From Erysipelotrichaceae bacterium UBA1783 (lineage in GTDB: Bacteria; Bacillota_I; Bacilli_A; Erysipelotrichales; Erysipelotrichaceae): a stretch of 15,112 nt of DNA. The translations under genes and the position numbers were made by a program. The DNA lies in NCBI GenBank assembly GCA_002315205.1, contig DCGH01000005.1, positions 1-15,112 of the forward strand, given 5' to 3'. How positions within the stretch are numbered: position 1 is the first letter of the stretch; each line of letters begins with the position of its first letter. The notes under the pieces are model-generated. The model ran no database searches. It was not told the origin of the DNA and worked only from the letters and a program-made list of their open reading frames with translations. Below, piece by piece: positions 1 to 6,918 of the stretch.

Positions 1-49
1 AATTTTTATATATAAACACAAAGCCGCCTTAATTTTATGTTTATAACCT
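1..49. other. Left edge, downstream of pilC
   Basis: This short stretch follows the pilC stop codon on the minus strand. It contains an 8-bp inverted repeat (TATAAACA at 11-18 and TGTTTATA at 38-45, 19-nt loop). On the minus strand the hairpin is followed by mixed A/T sequence rather than a T run, so it is not a convincing terminator. The minus strand also carries AAGGCGG, which could be a weak ribosome binding site for a next pilus gene starting beyond the edge. No coding call is possible. Confidence 0.35.
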
Positions 50-1264
50 TTACAAGCTGGATGACATCGCAGAAATGATGCCAAACATTGGTGAGTATAA
101 TGCCATAACAATGAAACCAATTAGGAAACCTAATACAACAATCATTGATGGTTCAATAATACTCATAATTTGAGAAATGGCTGCATCCATTTCTTCATCA
201 AAATATATAGCCGTCTTCTCTAGCATTTCTTCTAAGTTACCAGAGTTTTCTCCTATATTTATCATAGAAATCAGCAGCTTAGGGAAAACACCAAATTTTC
301 CTAGCTGTGATGAAATATTCTGTCCTTTTTTTAGTCCAACAATTACTTCTTCAATACATTGATTTGCATAAGTGTTACTTACATTTTTATTTGCGTATCC
401 CATTGCTTCAACAATTGGTATACCTGCTGAAATTAAAGTATGTAATGTTCTGGCAAACTCTGCTGCCATAATCTTCTGGGTTGCATTGCTTAAGCCTTTA
501 ATTGTTAAAACTTTATGGTCAATCCAAAGCTTAACTTCTTTTTTCGCAAAGAAGATTTTTCCTGACATAATTAATACGCCAACAATCAATATTGCTAAAT
601 ACCACTTTTGAGTAACAAATTCACTCATCACTAGTAATATCTTTGTCATACCAGGTAAATCTGAACCAAGCGATTCAAAAACTGTGACAAACTGAGGAAC
701 AATGGTAACAAGCATAAATACTACAACTAATAATGCAATAATTAATACCATTACTGGATATGTCATCGCACCCTTTACTTTACGCTTAATACGATTATCA
801 CTCTCGTATTGGTTGGCCATTCTTTCTAAAACATTAGGAATATCACCAGTTGCTTCACCAACCTCAATCATTGACACTAGCATAGCTGGGAAACGATCTC
901 CCAAGCTCTCCATTGCTTTAGACATTGAATTACCCTTCTGTGTTTCATCAGATAATTCCTTAAATGTTTTCTTTAAAAGCTTATCTTCAGTTTGGGAAGC
1001 TGTAATATCAAAAGCACTGATTAAAGGAATACCAGCCTTTAATAGTGTTGACATTTGTCGACAAAATAGGATTAATGAATTTAGCTTTAGCTTGTTGCTT
1101 GATAAATCCATTGTCGCAATTGTTTCTTTTTTCTCTTCAACGCTAATTGGATAATAGCCATGAAGCTGTAATGACTCAATTAATCTGGTTTTACTTTCAG
1201 CCTTATATGTTTCTTGAAATTGATTACCTTCTTTGGTAATTAAGACACATTGAAATTCAGCCAT
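50..1264 (-). CDS. pilC: Type IV pilus inner-membrane platform protein PilC (GspF family)
   Basis: This is the polytopic inner-membrane protein that anchors the type IV pilus assembly ATPases and passes pilin subunits to or from the growing fibre. The 404 residues match the family length. Two homologous T2SSF domains are visible as an internal duplication: FCRQMSTLLKAGIPL (67-81) is echoed by FARTLHTLISAGIPI (270-284), and SMIEVGEATGD (131-141) by SMINIGENSGN (333-343). Hydrophobic membrane segments lie at about 169-192, 221-239 and 371-394. The ATG at 1264 overlaps the pilT stop by one base (TAATG), with AGGAGA six bases upstream inside pilT, so the pair is translationally coupled. A GspF of a type II secretion or competence pseudopilus is the alternative; the adjacent PilT favours a type IV pilus. 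Confidence 0.93.
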   Translation of the reverse strand: MAEFQCVLITKEGNQFQETYKAESKTRLIESLQLHGYYPISVEEKKETIATMDLSSNKLKLNSLILFCRQMSTLLKAGIPLISAFDITASQTEDKLLKKTFKELSDETQKGNSMSKAMESLGDRFPAMLVSMIEVGEATGDIPNVLERMANQYESDNRIKRKVKGAMTYPVMVLIIALLVVVFMLVTIVPQFVTVFESLGSDLPGMTKILLVMSEFVTQKWYLAILIVGVLIMSGKIFFAKKEVKLWIDHKVLTIKGLSNATQKIMAAEFARTLHTLISAGIPIVEAMGYANKNVSNTYANQCIEEVIVGLKKGQNISSQLGKFGVFPKLLISMINIGENSGNLEEMLEKTAIYFDEEMDAAISQIMSIIEPSMIVVLGFLIGFIVMALYSPMFGIISAMSSSL

Positions 1265-2319
1265 TATAGTTCTCCTATTTTTCTCTTAACGTCTTTTTCA
1301 TCAATACAATATTTGAATAAAGATTCTCTTGAAATTCTACCTGTTAAGTATAGATTTACAAGTGAATGATCCATTGTAATCATACCTTCACCCTTAGATA
1401 GCTGAATTGCATTATTAATTTGCTCTGTCTTTCCTTCTCTAATCAGATTAGAAATACTATGAGTTCCTAACATAATCTCTAATGCTAAGCTTCTGCCATC
1501 ATGCAAATAATTACTGATTAACTGTTGTGAAATAACAGCCTCTAATGAGGTTGAAAGCTGTGATCTGATCTGTGGTTGCTGTTCAGATGGGAACACGTCG
1601 ATAATTCTATCGATAGTCTTCGCTGAACCAATCGTATGTAATGTAGAGATAACTAAATGACCTGTTTCAGCAGCTGTTAATGCCGCAGAAATTGTCTCTA
1701 AATCTCTCATTTCACCAACAATAATAACATCAGGATCTTCTCTTAACGCACTTCTTAAGGCAGTAGAGAAATCACCTGTATCTTCACCAACCTGGCGTTG
1801 GTTAATAATACCATTACCATGTTTAAAAACATATTCAATTGGGTCTTCAATCGTAATAATATTTTCATTACGGTACTTAGACATATAATCAACCATAGCA
1901 GCCATGGTTGTTGTCTTACCAGATCCTGTAGGACCGGTAACAAGGATTAATCCACTTCTCTTCATACTTAGCTTTTTAAAGATAGCTGGTAAATGAAGAT
2001 CATCAATTGTTGGAACATTTGATGGAATCAATCTCATAACTATACTAGTAGAGGTTCTCTGCTTGAAAACATTTACTCTGAAGTTAACATTTCCACATTG
2101 GTAAGAGGTATCACATTCTCCTACCTCAGCAAACTTTCTGAAATTCTTTTCTGATAGAATTTCTTTTGCGTATCCGATTGTATCAATGTCAAAAAGGACT
2201 TCCTCATTTACATGAAGTAGCTCACCATTAACTCTAATAATTGGTGGTAAGCCTACAACTAAATGAATATCAGAAGCCTTTCTCTGAACCGCTATTGCTA
2301 CAATCTCCCCAATGACCAC
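1264..2319 (-). CDS. pilT: Type IV pilus retraction ATPase PilT
   Basis: PilT is a cytoplasmic hexameric ATPase that powers pilus depolymerisation, and so twitching motility and DNA uptake. The 351 residues contain the expected features in order: ASDIHL near the N terminus (15-20), Walker A GPTGSGKTT (129-137), Asp box ITIEDPIEYV (155-164), Walker B-type DPDVIIVGEMRD (195-206), His box HLVISTLHT (221-229), and the PilT-type SISNLIREGK (288-297). The length and absence of a large N-terminal domain argue against the extension ATPase PilB. The start is a GTG at 2319, supported by GGGGAG nine bases upstream. It is the first gene of a leftward operon with pilC. No pilB lies between them or upstream, where the next gene is divergent. 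Confidence 0.93.
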   Translation of the reverse strand: MVIGEIVAIAVQRKASDIHLVVGLPPIIRVNGELLHVNEEVLFDIDTIGYAKEILSEKNFRKFAEVGECDTSYQCGNVNFRVNVFKQRTSTSIVMRLIPSNVPTIDDLHLPAIFKKLSMKRSGLILVTGPTGSGKTTTMAAMVDYMSKYRNENIITIEDPIEYVFKHGNGIINQRQVGEDTGDFSTALRSALREDPDVIIVGEMRDLETISAALTAAETGHLVISTLHTIGSAKTIDRIIDVFPSEQQPQIRSQLSTSLEAVISQQLISNYLHDGRSLALEIMLGTHSISNLIREGKTEQINNAIQLSKGEGMITMDHSLVNLYLTGRISRESLFKYCIDEKDVKRKIGEL

Positions 2320-2328
2320 AACAAAAAA

Positions 2329-2334
2329 CTCCCC
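2329..2334 (-). promoter_or_regulatory. Ribosome binding site of pilT (fixes GTG start)
   Basis: GGGGAG on the minus strand lies nine bases before a GTG codon at 2319. No better-placed ATG exists, and the conserved ASDIHL segment falls at the normal distance from this start. Confidence 0.7.
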
Positions 2335-2350
2335 TTTTATAGTTTGTAAT

Positions 2351-2379
2351 ATTATACCCCTATTAAAATGATTATTAAA
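2351..2379 (-). promoter_or_regulatory. Putative sigma-A promoter of pilT-pilC
   Basis: A perfect TATAAT -10 lies at 2356-2351 on the minus strand. The hexamer 17 bases upstream is TTTAAT (2379-2374), a poor -35. Transcription would start near 2344 and give a leader of about 25 nt before the GTG. The weak -35 suggests help from an activator or low basal expression; this is inference from sequence only. Confidence 0.5.
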
Positions 2380-2411
2380 GATTTTTTTATTGTAATAAAG
2401 TATTTTTTTAT
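2377..2411. repeat. Imperfect 20-bp-period AT repeat between divergent promoters
   Basis: AAAGATTTTTTTAT (2377-2390) recurs as AAAGTATTTTTTTAT (2397-2411), with the AAAG motifs 20 bp apart, about two helical turns. It lies between the pilT promoter and the promoter of the divergent gene. It could be curved DNA or a paired protein site, or simply low-complexity AT sequence. Confidence 0.35.
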
Positions 2412-2455
2412 TTTTTATACAAGTTGGATAATTTCATTTTTATTATTGTCTAATA

Positions 2456-2464
2456 TGTTATAAT
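2456..2464 (+). promoter_or_regulatory. Putative extended -10 promoter of the DUF2804 gene
   Basis: TGTTATAAT combines a TGn extension with a perfect TATAAT at 2459-2464. There is no recognisable -35 at normal spacing. The predicted start near 2471 coincides with the AAGGAGG ribosome binding site (2471-2477), so the leader would be unusually short, about 18 nt. A more distal promoter cannot be excluded. Confidence 0.5.
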
Positions 2465-2488
2465 TTTCTTAAGGAGGCCTTTAGGCTT

Positions 2489-3520
2489 ATGCAACATAAA
2501 ATAATAGAACGTCATAATCTTTTAGATGACAACAATAATCTTATTGAGAAAGGATATTGTACCTCTCTATTACCTATCTATAATAAGAAAACTGATTTTC
2601 TGACACGCTTTAAAACGAAGGAATGGGATTATTATTATATCGGTAACAATCATTTTGGTTTAGCCTTAACCATTGCTGATAATGGTTATATGGGCTTAGA
2701 CTCTATTTCATTTCTATCATTTGATGGAACTCCTTGGGAAATTACCATTAGCAAAATGCAGGCCTTAACATTAGGCAAAAAGAATCTTCCTTCTACCAGT
2801 GAAACAGGTAATGTCAGCTATGGCAATGAAAGCTATCTTCTATCATTTGAAAATGATGGAAAGACAAGACACCTATCTGGCTTTATGAGTAACTTCAAAA
2901 ACAAAGAGCCAATCATTTTTGACGTTACACTAACTGATATTCCTAAGGATTCTATGGTCATTGCTACACCATTTGAAAAAAGTGGACATTTCTATTTCAA
3001 TCAGAAAATCAACTGTATGGTTGCTGAAGGAACTGTGCAATTAGATGGTAAAGAATACACCTTCAATCCTGACACATCCTTTGGATTATTAGATTGGGGA
3101 AGAGGCATCTGGACCTACCAGAACACCTGGTATTGGTCTTCCTTAAATACAATGGTTGATGGTCATCGTTTTGGTTTTAATCTAGGCTATGGCTTTGGAG
3201 ATACCAGTGCCGCTTCAGAGAATATGTTATTCTATGATGGCATTGCTCATAAGCTAGACCAGGTGACATTTAACATTCCTGAAGAAAATGGTATCGATCA
3301 ATTCACACAAACATGGGCATTTACTTCTAATGACAACAGAGTAAATCTTACCTTTGTTCCAGTCATTGACCGTGCCAGTGATACAAATGTGGTTATTATT
3401 CGTTCTAATCAGCATCAGGTATTTGGACAATTCTATGGCGACTGCATTTTAGATGATGGCACTGTCATTCATTTAGATGGTCAGCTAGGATTTGCGGAAA
3501 AGGTATTTAATAAATGGTAA
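2489..3520 (+). CDS. DUF2804 family protein, function unknown
   Basis: This 343-residue soluble-looking protein has no signal peptide or membrane segment. I recognise the DUF2804 family from its C-terminal half: LDWGRGIWTYQNTWYWSS (201-218), then GHRFGFNLGYGFGD (225-238), a SENMLFYDG element (243-251) and a late G-x-FYGD strand (313-318). The alternating aromatic/glycine pattern suggests a beta-rich lipocalin-like fold, which is inference. No catalytic motif is apparent and I assign no function. The ATG at 2489 follows AAGGAGG by 11 bases. The gene is monocistronic, with its own promoter and a strong terminator right after the stop. It diverges from pilT, but nothing links it to pili beyond the shared intergenic region. 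Confidence 0.85.
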   Translation: MQHKIIERHNLLDDNNNLIEKGYCTSLLPIYNKKTDFLTRFKTKEWDYYYIGNNHFGLALTIADNGYMGLDSISFLSFDGTPWEITISKMQALTLGKKNLPSTSETGNVSYGNESYLLSFENDGKTRHLSGFMSNFKNKEPIIFDVTLTDIPKDSMVIATPFEKSGHFYFNQKINCMVAEGTVQLDGKEYTFNPDTSFGLLDWGRGIWTYQNTWYWSSLNTMVDGHRFGFNLGYGFGDTSAASENMLFYDGIAHKLDQVTFNIPEENGIDQFTQTWAFTSNDNRVNLTFVPVIDRASDTNVVIIRSNQHQVFGQFYGDCILDDGTVIHLDGQLGFAEKVFNKW

Positions 3521-3550
3521 AAGGAAAGTTTGCTTTCCTTTTTTCTTTTT
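3521..3550 (+). terminator. Rho-independent terminator of the DUF2804 gene
   Basis: A perfect 8-bp stem, AAGGAAAG (3521-3528) with CTTTCCTT (3533-3540), closes a TTTG loop and runs into TTTTCTTTTT. It begins immediately after the TAA stop. Confidence 0.88.
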
Positions 3551-3555
3551 CGTTA

Positions 3556-3584
3556 TTCTTACTAAAAGAATGATATGGTAGAAT
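3556..3584 (+). promoter_or_regulatory. Putative promoter of the 5'-nucleotidase gene
   Basis: TAGAAT (3579-3584) is preceded by TGG, forming an extended -10. Seventeen bases upstream is TTCTTA, a weak -35. Its place between a terminator and a good ribosome binding site (AAGGAGG, 3610-3616) supports it. The leader would be about 37 nt. Confidence 0.5.
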
Positions 3585-3627
3585 AAAGTAGAAGTAGTCG
3601 TATAGGACTAAGGAGGGAAAACTATTT

Positions 3628-5271
3628 ATGAAAAGTTTGAAGAAACTTCTTGCATTATTAGTAGCAGTACTAATGGTTGCTTCTCTATTTGGTTGTTCAA
3701 CTGGATTAAATGAAATCAAAAAAGAAGAAAACAAAGCTACTGGAGCTTATGCAGGTAAGACTGTCATTTTACACACTAATGATGTTCATGGTGCCATTGA
3801 AGGCTACAGCTATATTGCAGCATTAAAGGCAAAGCTTGAATCAGAAGGTGCTACAGTTATTTTAGCTGATGCTGGTGACTTCACAAACGGCAATATCTAT
3901 GTAAGTATTTCAAAGGGTGAAAGTGCTGTTACTTTAATGAATCAGGTAGGCTATGATATCGTTACTTTAGGAAATCATGAATTTGACTTTGGATATGATA
4001 ATTTAGTTGAAAATATGTCTAAGGGTACATTCAAGACCTTATGTTCTAACATCTACAAGGATGGAAAGACTATTTTTGATTCAGAGGCTGTTATTAAGGT
4101 TGGCAGCTTAAAGATTGGTTTCTTTGCTTTATCAACTCCAGAAACACAGACAAAGGTTAATCCTGCAATGATTCAGGGATTAACATTTACTGAAAAGGCA
4201 GATCTATATGCAGCTGCACAAAAGGAAGTTGACCTATTAAAGAACAAGGTTGATGTTGTTATCTGTATGGCACATTTAGGTGTAGATGATGAGTCTATCG
4301 GTAATCGTTCTATTGATGTTTTAGCAAATGTATCAGGTATTGATTTAGTCATTGATGGACATTCTCATACAGTTATGACTGAAGGTCCTAATGGTGAAGC
4401 AATCCAGTCAACTGGTACTGCTTTTGCTAACATTGGTGTTGTTGTCATTGATAATAAAACAAAGAAGATTGAAGCTCATAGCCTAGAAGAAATCAGCGAA
4501 GGCTATTCACAGGATGAATTAGTATTAGCTACTGCAAAGAATGTTATTGATACTGTTGATGCTGAATTCGGTGCTAAGTTTGCTGAATCAAAGGTTTATC
4601 TAAATGGTGTTAAGGCTGTAGTAAGAACAAGTGAAACAAATTTAGGTGATTTAATTGCTGATGCAATGATCTGGTCTGTAACAAATTCTACTGAGCTACC
4701 AGTACCAGCAGAAAATATTATCGCTGTAACTAATGGTGGAGGCATTCGTGCTTCTGTAGAAATTGGTGATGTATCAAGAAGCAACATCAAGTCTGTGCTT
4801 CCTTTCGGAAACACCTTAACTGTTTGTTATTTAAAGGGTAGCGAACTATTAGAAGCCTTAGAAGCATCAACATTCTCTACACCAGAAGCTATCGGTGGCT
4901 TCCCTCAAATTGCAGGAATGAAGATTTCTATTAATACAACCATTGCATTTGATGCTGGTGAAGAATATCCTGGTTCAACATACTGCAGACCAAATACAAT
5001 TAACAGAGTTACAATTACTGAAATCAATGGTAAAGAATTTGACCCTGAAGCAATCTATGCTGTTGTAACAAATAACTTCTGCTCTGCTGGTGGTGATACT
5101 TACTATGTATTCAATAACCAGACAACACAATACACAGGATTCGATACTTCTATTCCAATGGATGAAGCTGTTGTTAATTTCATCAATCTAAAATTAGGTG
5201 GCATCATTGGTGAAAGCTACGCAGAACCTGCAGGAAGAATCACAGTATTTGCTAACGAAACAAACGAATAG
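3628..5271 (+). CDS. Secreted lipoprotein 5'-nucleotidase / UDP-sugar hydrolase family
   Basis: This extracytoplasmic metallophosphoesterase is predicted to dephosphorylate nucleotides, and possibly nucleotide sugars, for scavenging nucleosides and phosphate. Residues 1-22 form a lipoprotein signal (KKLLALLVAVLMVASLFGC), with Cys23 as the lipidation site and a short polar linker to about 44. The catalytic domain shows the two-metal ligand set: D52 and H54 (HTNDVHG), D84 (AGDF), N116/H117 (GNHEFD), H216 (AHLG), H245/H247 (DGHSH). The C-terminal 5'-nucleotidase domain (about 320-535) has NGGGIR (369-374) and GGDTYYVF (488-495), the substrate-binding region. At 547 residues it is normal length and appears intact. 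There is no LPXTG anchor, so it should be membrane-tethered. The exact substrate cannot be read from sequence. It stands alone, with its own promoter; ATG 3628 follows AAGGAGG by 11 bases. Confidence 0.93.
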   Translation: MKSLKKLLALLVAVLMVASLFGCSTGLNEIKKEENKATGAYAGKTVILHTNDVHGAIEGYSYIAALKAKLESEGATVILADAGDFTNGNIYVSISKGESAVTLMNQVGYDIVTLGNHEFDFGYDNLVENMSKGTFKTLCSNIYKDGKTIFDSEAVIKVGSLKIGFFALSTPETQTKVNPAMIQGLTFTEKADLYAAAQKEVDLLKNKVDVVICMAHLGVDDESIGNRSIDVLANVSGIDLVIDGHSHTVMTEGPNGEAIQSTGTAFANIGVVVIDNKTKKIEAHSLEEISEGYSQDELVLATAKNVIDTVDAEFGAKFAESKVYLNGVKAVVRTSETNLGDLIADAMIWSVTNSTELPVPAENIIAVTNGGGIRASVEIGDVSRSNIKSVLPFGNTLTVCYLKGSELLEALEASTFSTPEAIGGFPQIAGMKISINTTIAFDAGEEYPGSTYCRPNTINRVTITEINGKEFDPEAIYAVVTNNFCSAGGDTYYVFNNQTTQYTGFDTSIPMDEAVVNFINLKLGGIIGESYAEPAGRITVFANETNE

Positions 5272-5325
5272 TATTCCTTTCAGCCCAAAAGATAAGGAAT
5301 AAAGTGTATCCAATTTTTATACACT
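5272..5325. repeat. Two consecutive inverted repeats after the nucleotidase gene
   Basis: TATTCCTT (5272-5279) pairs with AAGGAATA (5294-5301) across a 14-nt loop, and AGTGTAT (5303-5309) pairs with ATACACT (5319-5325) across a 9-nt loop. Neither is followed by a T run on the plus strand, so neither is a standard terminator. They could stabilise the 3' end of the nucleotidase mRNA. Confidence 0.5.
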
Positions 5326-5331
5326 AGACAG

Positions 5332-5380
5332 AAAAAAGTAGACACTTTTACCCTAAAATAGGATAATAAGTGTCTACTTT
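5332..5380 (-). terminator. Large hairpin, probable terminator of the gltB operon
   Basis: A perfect 13-bp inverted repeat, AAAGTAGACACTT (5335-5347) and AAGTGTCTACTTT (5368-5380), encloses 20 nt that contain a further CCTA/TAGG mini-stem. On the minus strand it is followed by six T (5337-5332), giving a terminator for the leftward operon ending at 5456. On the plus strand no T run follows. The arm sequence also resembles the end of a transposable element, so its origin may differ from its present role. Confidence 0.6.
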
Positions 5381-5415
5381 ATTAATATCGTTTCATATAT
5401 CACTGACCCTAAAAT
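5350..5415. repeat. 10-bp direct repeat ACCCTAAAAT
   Basis: ACCCTAAAAT occurs at 5350-5359, inside the large hairpin loop, and again at 5406-5415, 56 bp apart. The second copy is followed by CTTGGGTT, so it can form a short ACCC/GGGT hairpin. Its purpose is unknown. Confidence 0.5.
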
Positions 5416-5428
5416 CTTGGGTTAAGCT

Positions 5429-5458
5429 GAAAGGCTTACTAGCCTTTCTTTTCTTTTA
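5429..5458 (+). terminator. Rho-independent terminator for plus-strand transcription
   Basis: GAAAGGCT (5429-5436) and AGCCTTTC (5441-5448) form a perfect 8-bp stem with a TACT loop, followed on the plus strand by TTTTCTTTTA. It would end rightward transcription from the nucleotidase gene, about 160 nt beyond that gene's stop. Its T tract reaches the stop codon of the convergent transglutaminase-like gene. On the minus strand the hairpin has no T run. Confidence 0.72.
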
Positions 5459-6229
5459 CTCTTTTGCTTCCTTGACACTAACAAATACATCCATCTTCTG
5501 ATGAGAGAAATGTACAGCATTGAAAATACCTTTATCAATGATGCAATCATGATAATCTCTTCCCTTCGATAAGACAATATAGTTATCATTAATCTGACGA
5601 TTATTGGTTGGATCATAGCCATACCACTTACCATCATGATAAACCTCAACCCAAGCATGTGTTGCGCCCTCACCAATCAGCATACCTGCCACATAACGAG
5701 CAGGATATTTCAAATGATGACAAATCGCAATAAAGACATGTGAGAAGTCCTGACATACACCCTTTTTCAACTGTATTGCCTGAGCAGCTGTTGTGCCATT
5801 GTTTGTTACATTTGGCTGATACTTAATTGAATAGTAAATGTTGCTTGTTAGCTGAATAAAGAACTTTTCAAAATCAGCTTCTTCAGGAATTAGAAATGCC
5901 ATGTCATCACTATATTTTGTCAAAGCAGTCATAAAATTATACATTGGATGACAGCTTTCTGTATAACCCTGTTTGAAATCAATTTCTACCTGACCATGAA
6001 TATCAAAATGAAAGTTCTGATGCTTAGCCATACTATTACCTACAATAATCTGGTTACCATAACCATCCTTCTGTAGGAAATAGGAATCCACTGGAGAAAC
6101 AGAGTATTTCAAATCCAATACTCTCTGATAGCTGTTTTCCTGTGGTAAGCATTTCAACTGGAATCTCTGCTCTGTTATTTTTTCAGAGAAAGATAAATCC
6201 ATTTGATACTCAAAGTCTAATTTTTTCAT
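5456..6229 (-). CDS. Transglutaminase-like cysteine protease family protein
   Basis: This 257-residue protein belongs to the bacterial papain-like transglutaminase superfamily; most bacterial members are thought to cleave or transfer amide bonds. The first 90 residues are a beta-rich N-terminal domain. The catalytic triad is visible in order: Cys159 in GVCQDFSH (157-164), His191 in HAWVEV (191-196) and Asp206 in YDPTNN (205-210). The GRDYHD segment (223-228) is typical of this subfamily. There is no signal peptide, so it acts in the cytoplasm. The ATG at 6229 overlaps the alpha-E stop by four bases (ATGA), showing translational coupling. It is the last gene of the gltB-led operon. In related modules this enzyme is predicted to hydrolyse or transfer the product made by the ATP-grasp partner; this is inference. 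Confidence 0.88.
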   Translation of the reverse strand: MKKLDFEYQMDLSFSEKITEQRFQLKCLPQENSYQRVLDLKYSVSPVDSYFLQKDGYGNQIIVGNSMAKHQNFHFDIHGQVEIDFKQGYTESCHPMYNFMTALTKYSDDMAFLIPEEADFEKFFIQLTSNIYYSIKYQPNVTNNGTTAAQAIQLKKGVCQDFSHVFIAICHHLKYPARYVAGMLIGEGATHAWVEVYHDGKWYGYDPTNNRQINDNYIVLSKGRDYHDCIIDKGIFNAVHFSHQKMDVFVSVKEAKE

Positions 6230-6918
6230 TCTTCAATCCAATCCTCAAAGCAGTTTGTTAAAGCAGTGATTTTTTCAATATAATCCTTGCTGGTTGTCTT
6301 AGTATCATAGAATAGCTTTTCAACACCCTTCAAACCTCTAATCTGGAAGTTTGCATTTAATGACTGTATTCTATGCTTTAGTTTCGCCAATTCTCTTTTG
6401 CAGCTTTCATCTTCAATCTCAAAACGATATTGAATATCCAGCTTCTCTGCATGCTTTCCACATTTCATAATAGATCTGCATGCTTCATCCACAGTATCAT
6501 TTGCACTACCCCAGAATGCATTGATGTAATCCAATACATTTTGAAGCTCCAGCATCATGGTACCTCTATTTTCTTCATCTCTTTCTAATAGATTCTTTGC
6601 TAATTCAATATAGGCTAAAGTTTCACCTGTAATTTCCTCTCTTAGCATTACCGCATTATCATAAGCATGATGAATACAGCAAACCATTGAGTCAATGTTC
6701 TCATTGTCATAGACAAATCCATCAATAAATTCTTCCGCTGAAGAATATATATCAGAAGGAATCGATAAACGTTGACAGAAGCCTACAAAGGCATTTTCGT
6801 CCTTATCTATCATTATATCATAAACCTTCATATACATACGAATAGTTCCAGTCATTCTCTCGGCATAACGGCCTAACCAGAATAAATGATTTGCTTTTTC
6901 TAACGTGATAGCACCCAT
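6226..6918 (-). CDS. Alpha-E domain protein (DUF403 / COG2307), short form
   Basis: This 230-residue mostly helical protein begins with the family signature: EKANHLFWLGRYAERM (7-22), equivalent to the usual xxANxxYWLGRYxER start. The family's molecular role is unproven. It almost always sits beside a circularly permuted ATP-grasp enzyme and a transglutaminase-like protein, as here, and is assumed to assist or complete that reaction. From memory, family members are commonly about 300 residues or more, so this one is short, although the reading frame is intact. The gene starts inside the 3' end of the ATP-grasp gene (19-bp overlap). AGGAGG (6936-6931) lies 12 bases from the ATG and is embedded in the upstream gene. 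Its own stop overlaps the next start. Confidence 0.85.
   Translation of the reverse strand: MGAITLEKANHLFWLGRYAERMTGTIRMYMKVYDIMIDKDENAFVGFCQRLSIPSDIYSSAEEFIDGFVYDNENIDSMVCCIHHAYDNAVMLREEITGETLAYIELAKNLLERDEENRGTMMLELQNVLDYINAFWGSANDTVDEACRSIMKCGKHAEKLDIQYRFEIEDESCKRELAKLKHRIQSLNANFQIRGLKGVEKLFYDTKTTSKDYIEKITALTNCFEDWIEE

Noticed and set aside
11..45. Hairpin after pilC as a rho-independent terminator
   Set aside because: The stem is AT-only with a 19-nt loop and no T run follows on the minus strand; the pilus operon may continue past the edge.
702..1154. 150-codon open frame on the plus strand
   Set aside because: It is antisense to pilC, has no ribosome binding site or family motif, and its composition mirrors the coding strand.
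1755..1943. 62-codon minus-strand frame inside pilT
   Set aside because: It overlaps the Walker A region of pilT in another frame and lacks any start signal or domain.
3507..3734. 75-codon minus-strand frame between the DUF2804 and nucleotidase genes
   Set aside because: It covers a terminator, a promoter and the signal-peptide codons of the nucleotidase on the opposite strand; no independent support.
5422..5676. 84-codon minus-strand frame near the end of the transglutaminase-like gene
   Set aside because: It is an out-of-frame shadow within that gene and has no start signal or recognisable domain.
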